DNA of 47,566 bases from Clostridia bacterium (GTDB lineage: Bacteria; Bacillota; Clostridia; Oscillospirales; Acutalibacteraceae): positions 1-47,566 of the forward strand of contig JAFUNA010000034.1 in assembly GCA_017473165.1 (NCBI GenBank), written 5' to 3'. The notes under the pieces were generated by a model, which worked only from the letters and a program-made list of their open reading frames with translations, had not been told where the DNA came from and ran no database searches. The first letter of the stretch is position 1; every line of letters starts with the position of its first letter. Made by a program: the position numbers and the translations under genes. Of the stretch, positions 16,749 through 24,153 are shown piece after piece.

Positions 16749-18131
16749 TTAGAAGCCGATGCGTGCTGCGATGTAATCCTCGAGAGCATCGATTGAAATT
16801 CTTTCCTGCTGCATTGTGTCACGGTCACGGACTGTTACGCAGTTGTCTTCGAGCGAATCAAAGTCAAATGTGATGCAGATGGGAGTGCCGATTTCGTCCT
16901 CACGGCGGTATCTCTTGCCGATTGAGCCTGTTTCGTCAAAGTCAACCATGAACTTCTTCTGGAGCTTTTCGTAAACCTTGAGGGCATCGGGTGAAAGCTT
17001 CTTTGAAAGGGGAAGAACGGCTGCCTTATAGGGAGCAACGGCGGGGCTTAAGTGAAGAACAACTCTTGTGTCGTTCTTTTCAGCATCGATAACCTCTTCG
17101 TCATATGCTTCGCAGAGAAGGGCAAGAACCGTTCTGTCAAGACCGTAGGTTGATTCGATGATGAAGGGGATATATTTTTCGTTTGTTTCGGGGTCAAGAT
17201 AATCCATCTTCTGACCGCTGTATTCCTGATGTCTTGTAAGGTCAAAGTTGGTTCTGTTGTGAGTGCCGTTGACTTCGCCCCAGCCGAAGGGGAAGAGGAA
17301 TTCGATGTCGCAGGCTGCCTTTGCGTAGTGAGCAAGCTTTTCGTGGTCATGGAAACGGAGGTTTTCAGCCTTGATGCCGAGGTCCTGATAATACTTCATG
17401 CCGTATTCCTTGAAGTAATCGTAAAGCTCGCCGTCTGTGCCTTCCTTGCAGAAGGTCTGGAACTCCATCTGTTCGAACTCGATTGTTCTGAAGGTGAAGT
17501 TACCGGGAGTGATTTCGTTTCTGAAAGCCTTGCCTATCTGACCGATGCTGAAGGGAAGCTTTGCTCTCATTGTTCTCTGAACGTTGAGGTAGTTAACATA
17601 TTCGCCCTGTGCGTTTTCGGGACGGAGATAAATAACGCTCTTGCTGTCGTTTGTAACGCCTCTGAAGGTCTGGAACATGAGGTTGAATTCTCTGATGTCC
17701 GTGAAATTGTGTTTGCCGCAATGGGGGCAGGGGATTGAGTTTGCCTTGATGTATTCAAACATTTCTTCCTTTGTCATGCCGTCTGCATGAGCATCGGGGT
17801 TGAAGTCATCAATGAGGTTGTCCGCTCTGTGACGCATTTTGCATTCCTTGCAGTCAAGAAGGGGGTCGGAGAAGCTGCCGACATGGCCGCTTGCTTCCCA
17901 GACTCTGGGGTGCATGAGGATATCTGCGTCAACCTCGTAGCTGTTCTTTCTTTCCTGAATGAAACGCTTTCTCCAGGTGTCTTTAACGTTGTTTTTCATT
18001 CTTGCACCGAGAGGGCCGTAGTCCCAGGTGTTTGCAAGACCGCCGTAGATTTCGCTGCCTGCGAAAATGAAGCCTCTGCCCTTGCAGAGGGCAACGATTT
18101 TTTCCATGGTTTTGTCTGTGTTTTTCATCAT
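16749..18131 (-). CDS. glyS: glycyl-tRNA synthetase, single-chain class II type
   Basis: This enzyme charges tRNA-Gly. The 460-aa sequence has the class II GlyRS signature MEKIVALCKGRGFIFAGSEIYGG-like start, GLANTWDYGPLG, motif 2 (FRNEITPGNFTFRTIEFEQMEF) and motif 3 (IESTYGLDRTVLALL), and a C-terminal anticodon-binding domain. Zinc-type cysteines occur as CKECKMRHRAD and CPHCG. ATG 18131 is chosen because GGGAG lies 8 bases upstream; ATG 18149 has no ribosome site. The leader is only about 30 nt, so there is no T-box. It is the first gene before the decarboxylase genes. Confidence 0.95.
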   Translation of the reverse strand: MMKNTDKTMEKIVALCKGRGFIFAGSEIYGGLANTWDYGPLGARMKNNVKDTWRKRFIQERKNSYEVDADILMHPRVWEASGHVGSFSDPLLDCKECKMRHRADNLIDDFNPDAHADGMTKEEMFEYIKANSIPCPHCGKHNFTDIREFNLMFQTFRGVTNDSKSVIYLRPENAQGEYVNYLNVQRTMRAKLPFSIGQIGKAFRNEITPGNFTFRTIEFEQMEFQTFCKEGTDGELYDYFKEYGMKYYQDLGIKAENLRFHDHEKLAHYAKAACDIEFLFPFGWGEVNGTHNRTNFDLTRHQEYSGQKMDYLDPETNEKYIPFIIESTYGLDRTVLALLCEAYDEEVIDAEKNDTRVVLHLSPAVAPYKAAVLPLSKKLSPDALKVYEKLQKKFMVDFDETGSIGKRYRREDEIGTPICITFDFDSLEDNCVTVRDRDTMQQERISIDALEDYIAARIGF

Positions 18132-18167
18132 ATCCAAAACTCCCGCCATTATAATATTTATGGTTTA

Positions 18168-18196
18168 ATCATACCTTAATTATACCCCAAAGTCAA
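18168..18196 (-). promoter_or_regulatory. sigmaA-type promoter of glyS
   Basis: On the minus strand: TTGACT (18196-18191), 17-bp spacer, TATGAT (18173-18168). Confidence 0.8.
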
Positions 18197-18221
18197 TATT
18201 TACCACACCGAAAAAGGGCAG

Positions 18222-18250
18222 AAAAAAGACCGCAAAAAGCGGTCTTTTTT
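18222..18250 (-). terminator. terminator of the zinc-ribbon/mini-protein operon
   Basis: A 12-bp perfect stem AAAAAAGACCGC (18222-18233) pairs with GCGGTCTTTTTT (18239-18250). It lies directly downstream of the 56-aa gene and upstream of the glyS promoter. Confidence 0.88.
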
Positions 18251-18261
18251 GGTGAAATGTG

Positions 18262-18432
18262 CTATTTATTCTTTTTTCTCTTTTTAACAACAATCGCAAT
18301 TATTGCAATTACGGCTATAACGGCAACGGCAGCTGCGATAATTGCCGCAACAGGACTGCCCGAAACCATGATTGCCGTCGGACCGTCTGCACCGCCGATG
18401 ATGCCGATTGAGCTGTCAGCGTTCAAAATCAT
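18262..18432 (-). CDS. 56-aa single-TM protein with the decarboxylase beta-subunit GGADGPTAI motif
   Basis: ATG 18432 follows AAGGGGAGA; the longer frame from 18477 is rejected. The first 20 residues, MILNADSSIGIIGGADGPTA, carry the IIGGADGPTAI signature otherwise seen at the heart of the Na+-decarboxylase beta subunit encoded 4 kb away. They are followed by one Ala/Ile/Val membrane helix (about residues 22-48) and a KKRKKNK tail. It is far too short to be a transporter. It is the second gene of an operon with a zinc-ribbon membrane protein. Small proteins of this design are, from memory, found in other clostridia and sometimes mis-annotated as decarboxylase subunits. Function is unknown. Confidence 0.75.
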   Translation of the reverse strand: MILNADSSIGIIGGADGPTAIMVSGSPVAAIIAAAVAVIAVIAIIAIVVKKRKKNK

Positions 18433-18445
18433 TTTCAATCTCCCC

Positions 18446-19027
18446 TTATTTTTCTCTGTTTGCACGGTAATGAGCAAAAATCGTTGCCGCCTGCGAATCG
18501 TTAAGCCCCTTGATATTTATTGCCCCGAAGTCGGTTATGATAACAAAAGCGGGGTGGGAATCGCTGCTGTGGCGGGTTGTTCCTGAGCTTATTCCGACGC
18601 CGTGCATTCTGATTTTTATTATGTCATCATAGTAAACCGTGAAATGCTTTGTGAAATACGGAATTTTTGCCGGAATTCTGCCTTCGATACAGTTTTTATA
18701 AACGGTTATGTAGCATTTTGATGCACAAACAAAACCGAGAATTGTCAAAAGGGCAAGAATGATATCGGCGCAGATAAGTGCAGTCTGAGTTTTGCCGTGT
18801 ATGGGCAGAATGATAAGCGCGGCTGTAATTGCCGCAGCAAGTGAAAGAGGAACAAAAATAATTCTGTAAAACAGGTTTTTGCCCATGGTGAAAAAATCCT
18901 GCTGCTTGCCTTTTTGACGGTCTGAATAATCGGGTTTTGGTTCAAGCGGTCTTGATTTCGGTCTTCCGCAGCCCGTGCAGAGGTTATCGGAAAAACTCAT
19001 TTTGTCACCGCAGAATTTGCATTTCAT
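18446..19027 (-). CDS. zinc-ribbon membrane protein with a PH-like domain
   Basis: ATG 19027 follows AAAAGGAGCAGC. The 193-aa protein starts with a zinc ribbon (CKFCGDKMSFSDNLCTGCGRP, four Cys), then has two adjacent membrane helices (about residues 60-110). A C-terminal domain follows (CYITVYKNCIEGRIP, YYDDIIKIRMHG, FVIITDFGAINIKG) that resembles bacterial PH-like domains. It lies 13 bases before the 56-aa gene. No enzymatic motif is seen; a membrane scaffolding or sensing role is an inference. Confidence 0.7.
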   Translation of the reverse strand: MKCKFCGDKMSFSDNLCTGCGRPKSRPLEPKPDYSDRQKGKQQDFFTMGKNLFYRIIFVPLSLAAAITAALIILPIHGKTQTALICADIILALLTILGFVCASKCYITVYKNCIEGRIPAKIPYFTKHFTVYYDDIIKIRMHGVGISSGTTRHSSDSHPAFVIITDFGAINIKGLNDSQAATIFAHYRANREK

Positions 19028-19052
19028 GGTTGCTGCTCCTTTTGATTTTTCG

Positions 19053-19107
19053 GGCAACCACGCAGGGTTGCCTTTACCATACTATCACACATTCGGTTTG
19101 CTGTCAA
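19053..19107 (-). promoter_or_regulatory. promoter and leader hairpin of the zinc-ribbon operon
   Basis: On the minus strand: TTGACA (19107-19102), 17-bp spacer, TAGTAT (19084-19079). Just after the expected start lies a 7-bp perfect inverted repeat GGCAACC/GGTTGCC (19053-19059 with 19066-19072) in the leader. Confidence 0.75.
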
Positions 19108-19140
19108 TGAAAAAGGCTGAAGGTGCAGCGGGCAAAAAAC

Positions 19141-19165
19141 AAGGCGGCTTGAGTCAAGCCGCCTT
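19141..19165 (-). terminator. terminator of the XRE-lipase operon
   Basis: A 12-bp perfect stem AAGGCGGCTTGA paired with TCAAGCCGCCTT, with minus-strand tail TTGTTTTTTG. The arm resembles the right arm of the palindromic repeat at 20474-20543, so the terminator may derive from such a repeat. A second hairpin, GGGCGTTC/GAACGCCC, lies at 19185-19203. Confidence 0.78.
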
Positions 19166-19220
19166 ATAATTATGTTCATTTTTCGGGCGTTCAAAGAACG
19201 CCCCTGATTATGCCGTAAAA

Positions 19221-19949
19221 CTATCTTTCGGTTATGTAACGGTTTTCTTCAAGAATTTCAACCTTACCGTCGGTTATTTTATACTTAATCTTTACGGTTT
19301 CGTTTTCAGCTTTGTAATTATCGATAAGTCCGTATTCAACCTCATAATAATATTCCTCGCCTTCCGCAATATCGTCTGCGGTGTGAACGATTGTGAAGGT
19401 TTTTGAGGGGGAATGTTCGGCTTTGTAGTGTTCCGTGCGGAAGGTGTAATCCTGATTGTACCAGCCGTATTCACCTTCAATGGGCTGCTGTGCGGTTACG
19501 GTGTAATCAAAAGCAAAATATTCATCGGGTGAATAAATTTTCAGCGTGTCAATATAGATTGATTCCAAATCAAGCTCGGATTCGGCATAATATATCAGCT
19601 CGTTGCCGTTTGCATCGGTGAATGTGATTTTATATATATCGCCGTAGGAATATTCGGTTTCGGGATAATCCTTTGTTATGAGTCCTTTTGCCAATTCGGC
19701 AAAGTAAGCAACCATTTCCATGCCGTTGGTGCTTTTGAAGCTGAAAATCTGCGTTTTGCCGTCAATTTCGGTTTCGACAAGCTCAACAGTTTCATCGGGC
19801 ACGTCGCATTCCCATACAATGCCTTTTTCGGGCTCGTAGGGAAGAACGACCTGTGTTCTGTCACCGCCCGTTACGGCACCGATGAGGGATGAGCCGATAA
19901 GGATAAGAAAGAAAAGAGGAATTATTACGATAATTGTTACCGAGCCCAT
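19221..19949 (-). CDS. 242-aa membrane-anchored protein of unknown function
   Basis: The protein has an N-terminal helix (VTIIVIIPLFFLILIGSSLIG, residues 4-25) and then an extracytoplasmic beta-rich acidic domain of about 210 residues with many Tyr, Glu and Asp (YYEVEYGLID, KIKYKITDGKVEIL). No family is recognised. Its start MGSV after AAAGGAGTGTTTTT matches the leaders of the small genes upstream. It is the last gene of the lipase operon before the terminator. Confidence 0.65.
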   Translation of the reverse strand: MGSVTIIVIIPLFFLILIGSSLIGAVTGGDRTQVVLPYEPEKGIVWECDVPDETVELVETEIDGKTQIFSFKSTNGMEMVAYFAELAKGLITKDYPETEYSYGDIYKITFTDANGNELIYYAESELDLESIYIDTLKIYSPDEYFAFDYTVTAQQPIEGEYGWYNQDYTFRTEHYKAEHSPSKTFTIVHTADDIAEGEEYYYEVEYGLIDNYKAENETVKIKYKITDGKVEILEENRYITER

Positions 19950-19965
19950 AAAAACACTCCTTTAT

Positions 19966-20205
19966 TTACAATATCGAATCTGCTTTTTCGGCAAGCTCCA
20001 TTATGAAATGAAAAATCCCTTTCAAAGCATCTCCGATTTCGGTAACGGTTTCGGGGTTTTCCGCAGCCCAGTTGTTTATTAATCCCGAGAGAGTTTCAAA
20101 CTGTTCTTCGGGAGAAATGCCCGTAAATTTTTCAATTATAAAATTTACAAACATAACAGGGAGAAAGAGCGGTGTAAGAAGAAAAATTGTAAATACCGCA
20201 CCCAT
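19966..20205 (-). CDS. 79-aa single-TM protein
   Basis: MGAVFTIFLLTPLFLPVMFV forms an N-terminal membrane helix, followed by an acidic amphipathic stretch (EEQFETLSGLINNW, GDALKGIFHFIMELAEK). The leader AAGGAGTGATTTTATGGG is almost the same as that of the 20565 and 19221 genes. This suggests the small genes arose by duplication within the operon. Function is unknown. Confidence 0.6.
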   Translation of the reverse strand: MGAVFTIFLLTPLFLPVMFVNFIIEKFTGISPEEQFETLSGLINNWAAENPETVTEIGDALKGIFHFIMELAEKADSIL

Positions 20206-20216
20206 AAAATCACTCC

Positions 20217-20438
20217 TTAAAATTTCTCAATAAATTCAACAACATATTCCCGTGCTTCCATAAGAAAATTTTCTGTTTGCATTATTATATCGTAGTTATC
20301 CTCCAACCAAATTTCTATCGTATCGGTGTATTCATAGAGCTTTGCCATAAGGTCAAAGTTAAAAACATTCATGGCAATTTCACTCATAAAATACAGCAAA
20401 ACAGCGGCAGGCATGAATAATAAAACAACAAATACCAT
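20217..20438 (-). CDS. 73-aa single-TM protein
   Basis: ATG 20438 is taken as start; the longer frame from 20465 begins with TTG upstream of the ribosome site. The first 26 residues form a membrane helix (MVFVVLLFMPAAVLLYF), followed by an acidic helix-forming tail (YEYTDTIEIWLEDNYDIIM, AREYVVEFIEKF). The leader contains AAGGAGTGTTTTTTT as in its neighbours. Function is unknown. Confidence 0.6.
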   Translation of the reverse strand: MVFVVLLFMPAAVLLYFMSEIAMNVFNFDLMAKLYEYTDTIEIWLEDNYDIIMQTENFLMEAREYVVEFIEKF

Positions 20439-20473
20439 AGCAAAAAAACACTCCTTATCTTTCAAGATTGAGC

Positions 20474-20543
20474 GTAGGGCGGGGGCTTGCTCCCGCCGAC
20501 GGTTACGGATGAAATCACGGCGGCTTGGGTCAAGCCGCCCTAC
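20474..20543. repeat. REP/MITE-like palindromic element inside the operon
   Basis: About 70 bp begin GTAGGGCGG and end with the complement CCGCCCTAC. It contains two GC-rich hairpins (GGCGGGgGCTTGCtCCCGCC and GGCGGCTTGGGTCAAGCCGCC). It lies between two small genes of the same operon. It has no coding capacity. Confidence 0.8.
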
Positions 20544-20564
20544 TTGTCTTAAGTGTTCAGCAAA

Positions 20565-20789
20565 TTAAAAATAGTAACCGGAAAAATTTTCTGAAAGATT
20601 TTTTATCAAGGTTTCTGCAAATTCTCCGTTGATAAAATATTTAAATGTTTCTTCGTATGCTTTAAATGCTTCTTCGGTGAAGAAAACATCAAAAAATCCA
20701 ATGAAATCCGAGGGGTTAAGCATCATTTTGATAATTACATAGAAAGCAAACGGAAGAATAAACGGTGCCAAAAGAACAGATGTGCCCAT
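20565..20789 (-). CDS. 74-aa single-TM protein
   Basis: MGTSVLLAPFILPFAFYVII forms the membrane helix, followed by an aromatic, acidic tail (SDFIGFFDVFFTEEAFKAYEE). The ATG follows AAGGAGTGATTTT, 11 bases after the lipase gene ends, so it is the second gene of the operon. It shares plan and leader with the next three genes. Function is unknown. Confidence 0.6.
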   Translation of the reverse strand: MGTSVLLAPFILPFAFYVIIKMMLNPSDFIGFFDVFFTEEAFKAYEETFKYFINGEFAETLIKNLSENFSGYYF

Positions 20790-20800
20790 AAAATCACTCC

Positions 20801-22405
20801 TTATCTTTCAAGACTGTCAATCATTGTGAACAGGTCGGTGTAGAAATTTTTGGTGGGCTCTGCCTGTGAGTTAAGTCCTATTACCGTGCCGTGGTCGCCC
20901 TCTTTTGTGGGTGCAACGTGCCAGATTCCTCTTGCAATTTCAGCATCCTCCGAAGGGAATTCGGTAAATTCCGAATATGGCTCGTTGAAGGGATATCTTG
21001 CGGAAACAACGCTGACAAGTCCGTCGTTTTCCTGCCATGTTTCGTCAATTGCAATTCCGCCTGCGGTTGTGCCCTTGAATGAGCCCATTGCCATTGCAAA
21101 GGGATAGAGCACGGGGAATATTCCAGCAACGGGCACCTGACCTCTCAAGAATGAGCCTTCCTTGGTTGCCGAATAGGAATATGAGAAATAGTAAACATCC
21201 TCAACGGTTTTTATTATTGAGTTGAGCTTTGCCGCACCGTCGGGTGAGAGGTCATAGGCTGCATGGTCGCTGCCCGATTCGGTAACCGCACTGATTGCCG
21301 ATTTTATTTCAGCGTTTTCGCTGCCGACCTGACTTATGCCGAAGTGGTCAAGCTTGAAATCGTAAACGCTGCTTGAACTCGAGCCGATTTCCGCAACACC
21401 GAAGCAAAGCTTTATGAGAAGCTCTGTTGTGTCGCCTATTCCGACAAGCCCGCCGACGGTGTTGAGCACCTCGGTGAGCGATGAGCCGTTATGGGGTGCA
21501 CAGAGAGCGGTTACGCTGTTGACCCAGTCACCCTTGCCGCCCATGAAAAGAGGTGAGGTTTCCTTGCCTGTTGCAAGCTGTTCCGCTTCGCTGCCGTATT
21601 CGAGAAGCGAGGTAAGAAGTCTGACGGTTGCACCGCCGAAGCTGTGACCGATAAGGTTGATTTTTACCCTCTGACCGCCGTTGATTTTATCGCCCCAGCC
21701 CTCAAAAAGGGGAGCTGAATATGTTCTGCCGTAGCGTGCGTGGTTATGCTCTTTTGAGTGAGCCTCGCCGTAGTCAACGGTTGTGCCCGTAAGCTGTGCA
21801 TAAAGCTCGCAGGCTCTGTCCCATGCACTCGAAATCGGACCTACGCTCGGCATATAAACCTCGTAGCCCTCGTTGACGAGATATGATTTGAGGTCGGTTG
21901 TACCGCCGCCCCAATACTGAATTGTTTCGTTTATTCCTTCGCTTTCGCCCCAGCCTCCGAGACCGTGGACAAAGACATAGGGATATTTGATTTTGCCGCC
22001 GTTGAGCTCCCACCATGCCTCACGGATTCCGCCGTAATACATGGGAATTGCAACCGCCGTAACGGCGATGCAAAGGGCGAGGATTGCGGCAATTATTTTT
22101 ATGATTTTCTTGCCTTTGCCGTTTCTTTTTTTCTTTTTCATTGGTTTAACCTCCTCTGCGGGCGGCATTTCAACGGGCTCGTCGGGTGTCGGTATGAATG
22201 TTTCTGACGGGTCATCTTTGAGTATATAGTCTGTTGAAACTCCGAAAAGCTCGCTCATTGCTATTATCTTATCGGTATCGGGAAGTGCCGCACCCGACTC
22301 CCATTTTGAAACGGACTGTCTTGAAACGCCCAGTGCTTCGGCTAAAGCTTCCTGTGAAAGTCCTTTTTCTTTTCTCAATTTTAATATCTTATCGGAAATA
22401 TTCAT
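20801..22405 (-). CDS. XRE helix-turn-helix - TM - lipase fusion (staphylococcal-lipase-like)
   Basis: This 534-aa protein has three parts. Residues 1-60 are a classic XRE helix-turn-helix (LRKEKGLSQEALAEALGVSR, SVSKWESG, STDYIL). After an acidic Pro-rich linker and a Lys cluster comes one membrane helix (101-121). Residues 140-534 form an alpha/beta-hydrolase closely like staphylococcal/Geobacillus family I.5-I.6 lipases: VHGLGGWGE (oxyanion loop), YWGGG, YGRTYSAPLFEGW, nucleophile GHSFGG (Ser255), CAPHNGSS, ENDGLVSVVSARYPF and the C-terminal GDHGTVIG supplying a candidate catalytic His. DNA-binding domain inside and lipase outside is the expected topology. A lipid- or ester-responsive membrane regulator, or an autoregulated surface lipase, are the two readings. 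The gene leads an operon with four membrane proteins. Confidence 0.88.
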   Translation of the reverse strand: MNISDKILKLRKEKGLSQEALAEALGVSRQSVSKWESGAALPDTDKIIAMSELFGVSTDYILKDDPSETFIPTPDEPVEMPPAEEVKPMKKKKRNGKGKKIIKIIAAILALCIAVTAVAIPMYYGGIREAWWELNGGKIKYPYVFVHGLGGWGESEGINETIQYWGGGTTDLKSYLVNEGYEVYMPSVGPISSAWDRACELYAQLTGTTVDYGEAHSKEHNHARYGRTYSAPLFEGWGDKINGGQRVKINLIGHSFGGATVRLLTSLLEYGSEAEQLATGKETSPLFMGGKGDWVNSVTALCAPHNGSSLTEVLNTVGGLVGIGDTTELLIKLCFGVAEIGSSSSSVYDFKLDHFGISQVGSENAEIKSAISAVTESGSDHAAYDLSPDGAAKLNSIIKTVEDVYYFSYSYSATKEGSFLRGQVPVAGIFPVLYPFAMAMGSFKGTTAGGIAIDETWQENDGLVSVVSARYPFNEPYSEFTEFPSEDAEIARGIWHVAPTKEGDHGTVIGLNSQAEPTKNFYTDLFTMIDSLER

Positions 22406-22432
22406 GATGTTCCTCCTTCATGCTATGGCTGA

Positions 22433-22461
22433 ATTGTAGCCCGAAATGCGGCAAAATTCAA
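22433..22461 (-). promoter_or_regulatory. sigmaA-type promoter of the XRE-lipase operon
   Basis: On the minus strand: TTGAAT (22461-22456), 17-bp spacer, TACAAT (22438-22433). AAGGAGGAAC precedes the ATG at 22405. Confidence 0.7.
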
Positions 22462-22493
22462 CCAACTCGGGGTTACATTTTAATTATTTTTTA

Positions 22494-22511
22494 TGTAAAC
22501 CAAAGTTTACA
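22494..22511. promoter_or_regulatory. palindromic operator candidate TGTAAAC-N4-GTTTACA
   Basis: A perfect 7+7 inverted repeat lies about 33 bp upstream of the -35 box of the lipase operon. Related half-sites flank it (TTGTAAAT near 22517 and TTACATT near 22473). XRE regulators typically bind such short palindromes, so the HTH domain of the downstream protein is the obvious candidate. The position upstream of -35 would suit activation better than repression. Confidence 0.6.
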
Positions 22512-22598
22512 TTCCTTGTAAATCAATGTTTCCTGAAAATATAATAACATTTTTATTTTTTATAGTCAATAAGCAGGAGAACTGTGTAAACAGTCAAT

Positions 22599-22620
22599 AA
22601 AAAAGACCGCCGAAGCGGTC
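22599..22620 (-). terminator. terminator of mgtE
   Basis: GACCGC/GCGGTC stem with a four-base loop (22605-22620) and, on the minus strand, six T after the stem (22604-22599). Confidence 0.88.
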
Positions 22621-22627
22621 TATTGAA

Positions 22628-23983
22628 TCATATTAAAAATGCCTTTGCAAGTCCGAAGTAAATTACGAGAGTTACGATGTCAACAAGGGTTGCTATCATC
22701 GGACCTGCCATAAGTGCGGGGTCAAGCTTTACAATCTTTGCAAAAATCGGAAGTGAGCAGCCGATGAGCTTTGCAACAACGATTGCAAAAAACATTGCAA
22801 GCGAAACAACAAGAAAAACCTCAATTGTTCCTTCGCAGAAAAGATACATCCGCAGAATGTTTGCCGCACCGAGCACAAGTCCGCAAATCGATGCAACACG
22901 AAGCTCTTTGAAAACGATTTTGAGATAGTCTTTTATCTCGATTTCGCCAACCGCAAGACCGCGGATTATCAGCGTTGAAACCTGGCTGCCTGCGTTACCG
23001 CCCGTGCCCATGAGCATGGGCATTGAGGCTGTGAGTGCAACAAATCCAGCAAGCAGGGTTTCGTAGCCCTCAATGATTTTGCCCGTAAAGGTTCCCGAAA
23101 TCATGAGAATCAGCAGCCAGAGAATTCTGTTTCGGGCAAGCTTGAAAACTCCTGTTTTGAGGTATTCGTCATCCGACGGAGCAAGCAATGCCATCTTTTC
23201 GAAGTCCTCTGTGGTTTCTTCTTCGATAACGTCAACGATATCGTCAACGGTGATGATGCCCACAAGACGGTTTTCGTTGTCAACAACGGGTACGCTCAAA
23301 AGGTCGTATTTTTTAACAATTTCCGCAACATATTCACGGTCATCGAGAGTGTTGACGGAAATAAGCTGTGCATCGTCCTCCATGATGTCGCCAACAAGGG
23401 CATCGGCATCGCAAAGAAGCAGCGAAAGCAGGGGGATGCTGCCAAGCAGATGATGCTCACGGTCGATGCAGTAGCAGGTGTAGACGGTTTCCTTGTCTAC
23501 GCCTGTTTTTCTTATTTTTTCGATTGCTTCGGCAGCGGTGAGCGAGGTGCGAAGATGCACCATTTCGATTGTCATAAGGCTGCCTGCACAGTCATCGGGA
23601 TATTTGAGAAAGCGGTTGATGAGCTTTCGAGTTTCGGGGTCGGAATGAGCAAGAACACGGGTTACAACGTTTGCGGGAACTTCCTCAAGGAAGTCAACCG
23701 TATCGTCAAGAAACATTTCGTCAAGCAGGCGTTCAAGCTCGGTGTCGTTAATCATACGCACAAGGTCGGCCTGGGTGTCGGGTTCAAGATAGGCAAAAAC
23801 CTCGGCGGAAACGTCCTTGGGAAGAATTCTGAAGGCGTGAAGCCTCGGCTTTGACTCAAGCTCCTCAAGCAGCAGAGCGGTGTCAACAACGTTCATTTCA
23901 GTCAGCATTTCACGCATTGCCGAAATTTCGCCGCTTTTAATGAATTCGTTGAGCTGTTCAAGCAAAAGCTCTAAATTTTCCAT
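22628..23983 (-). CDS. mgtE: magnesium transporter MgtE
   Basis: This 451-aa protein has the full MgtE plan: an N-terminal superhelical domain (AFRILPKDVSAEVFAYLEP, LDEMFLDDTVDFLEEVPA), two CBS domains (about residues 140-260; SIPLLSLLL, LLSVPVVDNENRLVGIITVDDIVDVI), and five C-terminal membrane helices with the conserved GTGGNAGSQ pore-region motif near residue 326. CBS and N domains sense cytosolic Mg2+ and gate the channel. The ribosome site is AAAGGAGATGC. It has its own promoter and a 190-nt structured leader, and stands alone. Confidence 0.96.
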   Translation of the reverse strand: MENLELLLEQLNEFIKSGEISAMREMLTEMNVVDTALLLEELESKPRLHAFRILPKDVSAEVFAYLEPDTQADLVRMINDTELERLLDEMFLDDTVDFLEEVPANVVTRVLAHSDPETRKLINRFLKYPDDCAGSLMTIEMVHLRTSLTAAEAIEKIRKTGVDKETVYTCYCIDREHHLLGSIPLLSLLLCDADALVGDIMEDDAQLISVNTLDDREYVAEIVKKYDLLSVPVVDNENRLVGIITVDDIVDVIEEETTEDFEKMALLAPSDDEYLKTGVFKLARNRILWLLILMISGTFTGKIIEGYETLLAGFVALTASMPMLMGTGGNAGSQVSTLIIRGLAVGEIEIKDYLKIVFKELRVASICGLVLGAANILRMYLFCEGTIEVFLVVSLAMFFAIVVAKLIGCSLPIFAKIVKLDPALMAGPMIATLVDIVTLVIYFGLAKAFLI

Positions 23984-24061
23984 AAAAAAAGCATCTCCTT
24001 TCGCAATATCCGCAAAAGGCGACGCAACCGAATGAAAGCGATTTAAAAATTAAATCACTCT

Positions 24062-24153
24062 GTGAAAATTAACGGCAGCCCGTCAATGCGGCAATATTGG
24101 CTTATGTATCTACTTCGGGGGTTGGGTATTTCGGAACTGCCCAAAATTTTCAC
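24062..24153 (-). ncRNA. structured 5' leader of mgtE, candidate cis-regulatory RNA
   Basis: In the mgtE transcript leader, a 9-bp closing stem (GTGAAAATT at 24153-24145 with AATTTTCAC at 24070-24062) encloses a second helix (GGCAG with CTGCC, 24141-24137 and 24078-24074) and a multi-purine internal region of about 58 nt. An A/T hairpin (GTGATTTAA/TTAAATCGC) follows before the ribosome site. The design (promoter, closed multi-helix domain, second hairpin, mgtE) is that of a riboswitch-type control element. It does not match the M-box motifs I know, and the ligand, if any, is unknown. Confidence 0.45.

Noticed and set aside
16253-16873. 206-codon plus-strand frame opposite the carboxyltransferase gene
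   Set aside because: Antisense to a well-conserved enzyme, no ribosome site, no recognisable motif.
18132-18200. T-box riboswitch in front of glyS
   Set aside because: The promoter lies only about 30 nt before the start codon, leaving no room for a T-box leader.
23984-24153. M-box (ykoK) Mg2+ riboswitch before mgtE
   Set aside because: The leader is structured, but the conserved M-box segments I know are not recognisable, so no named class is assigned.
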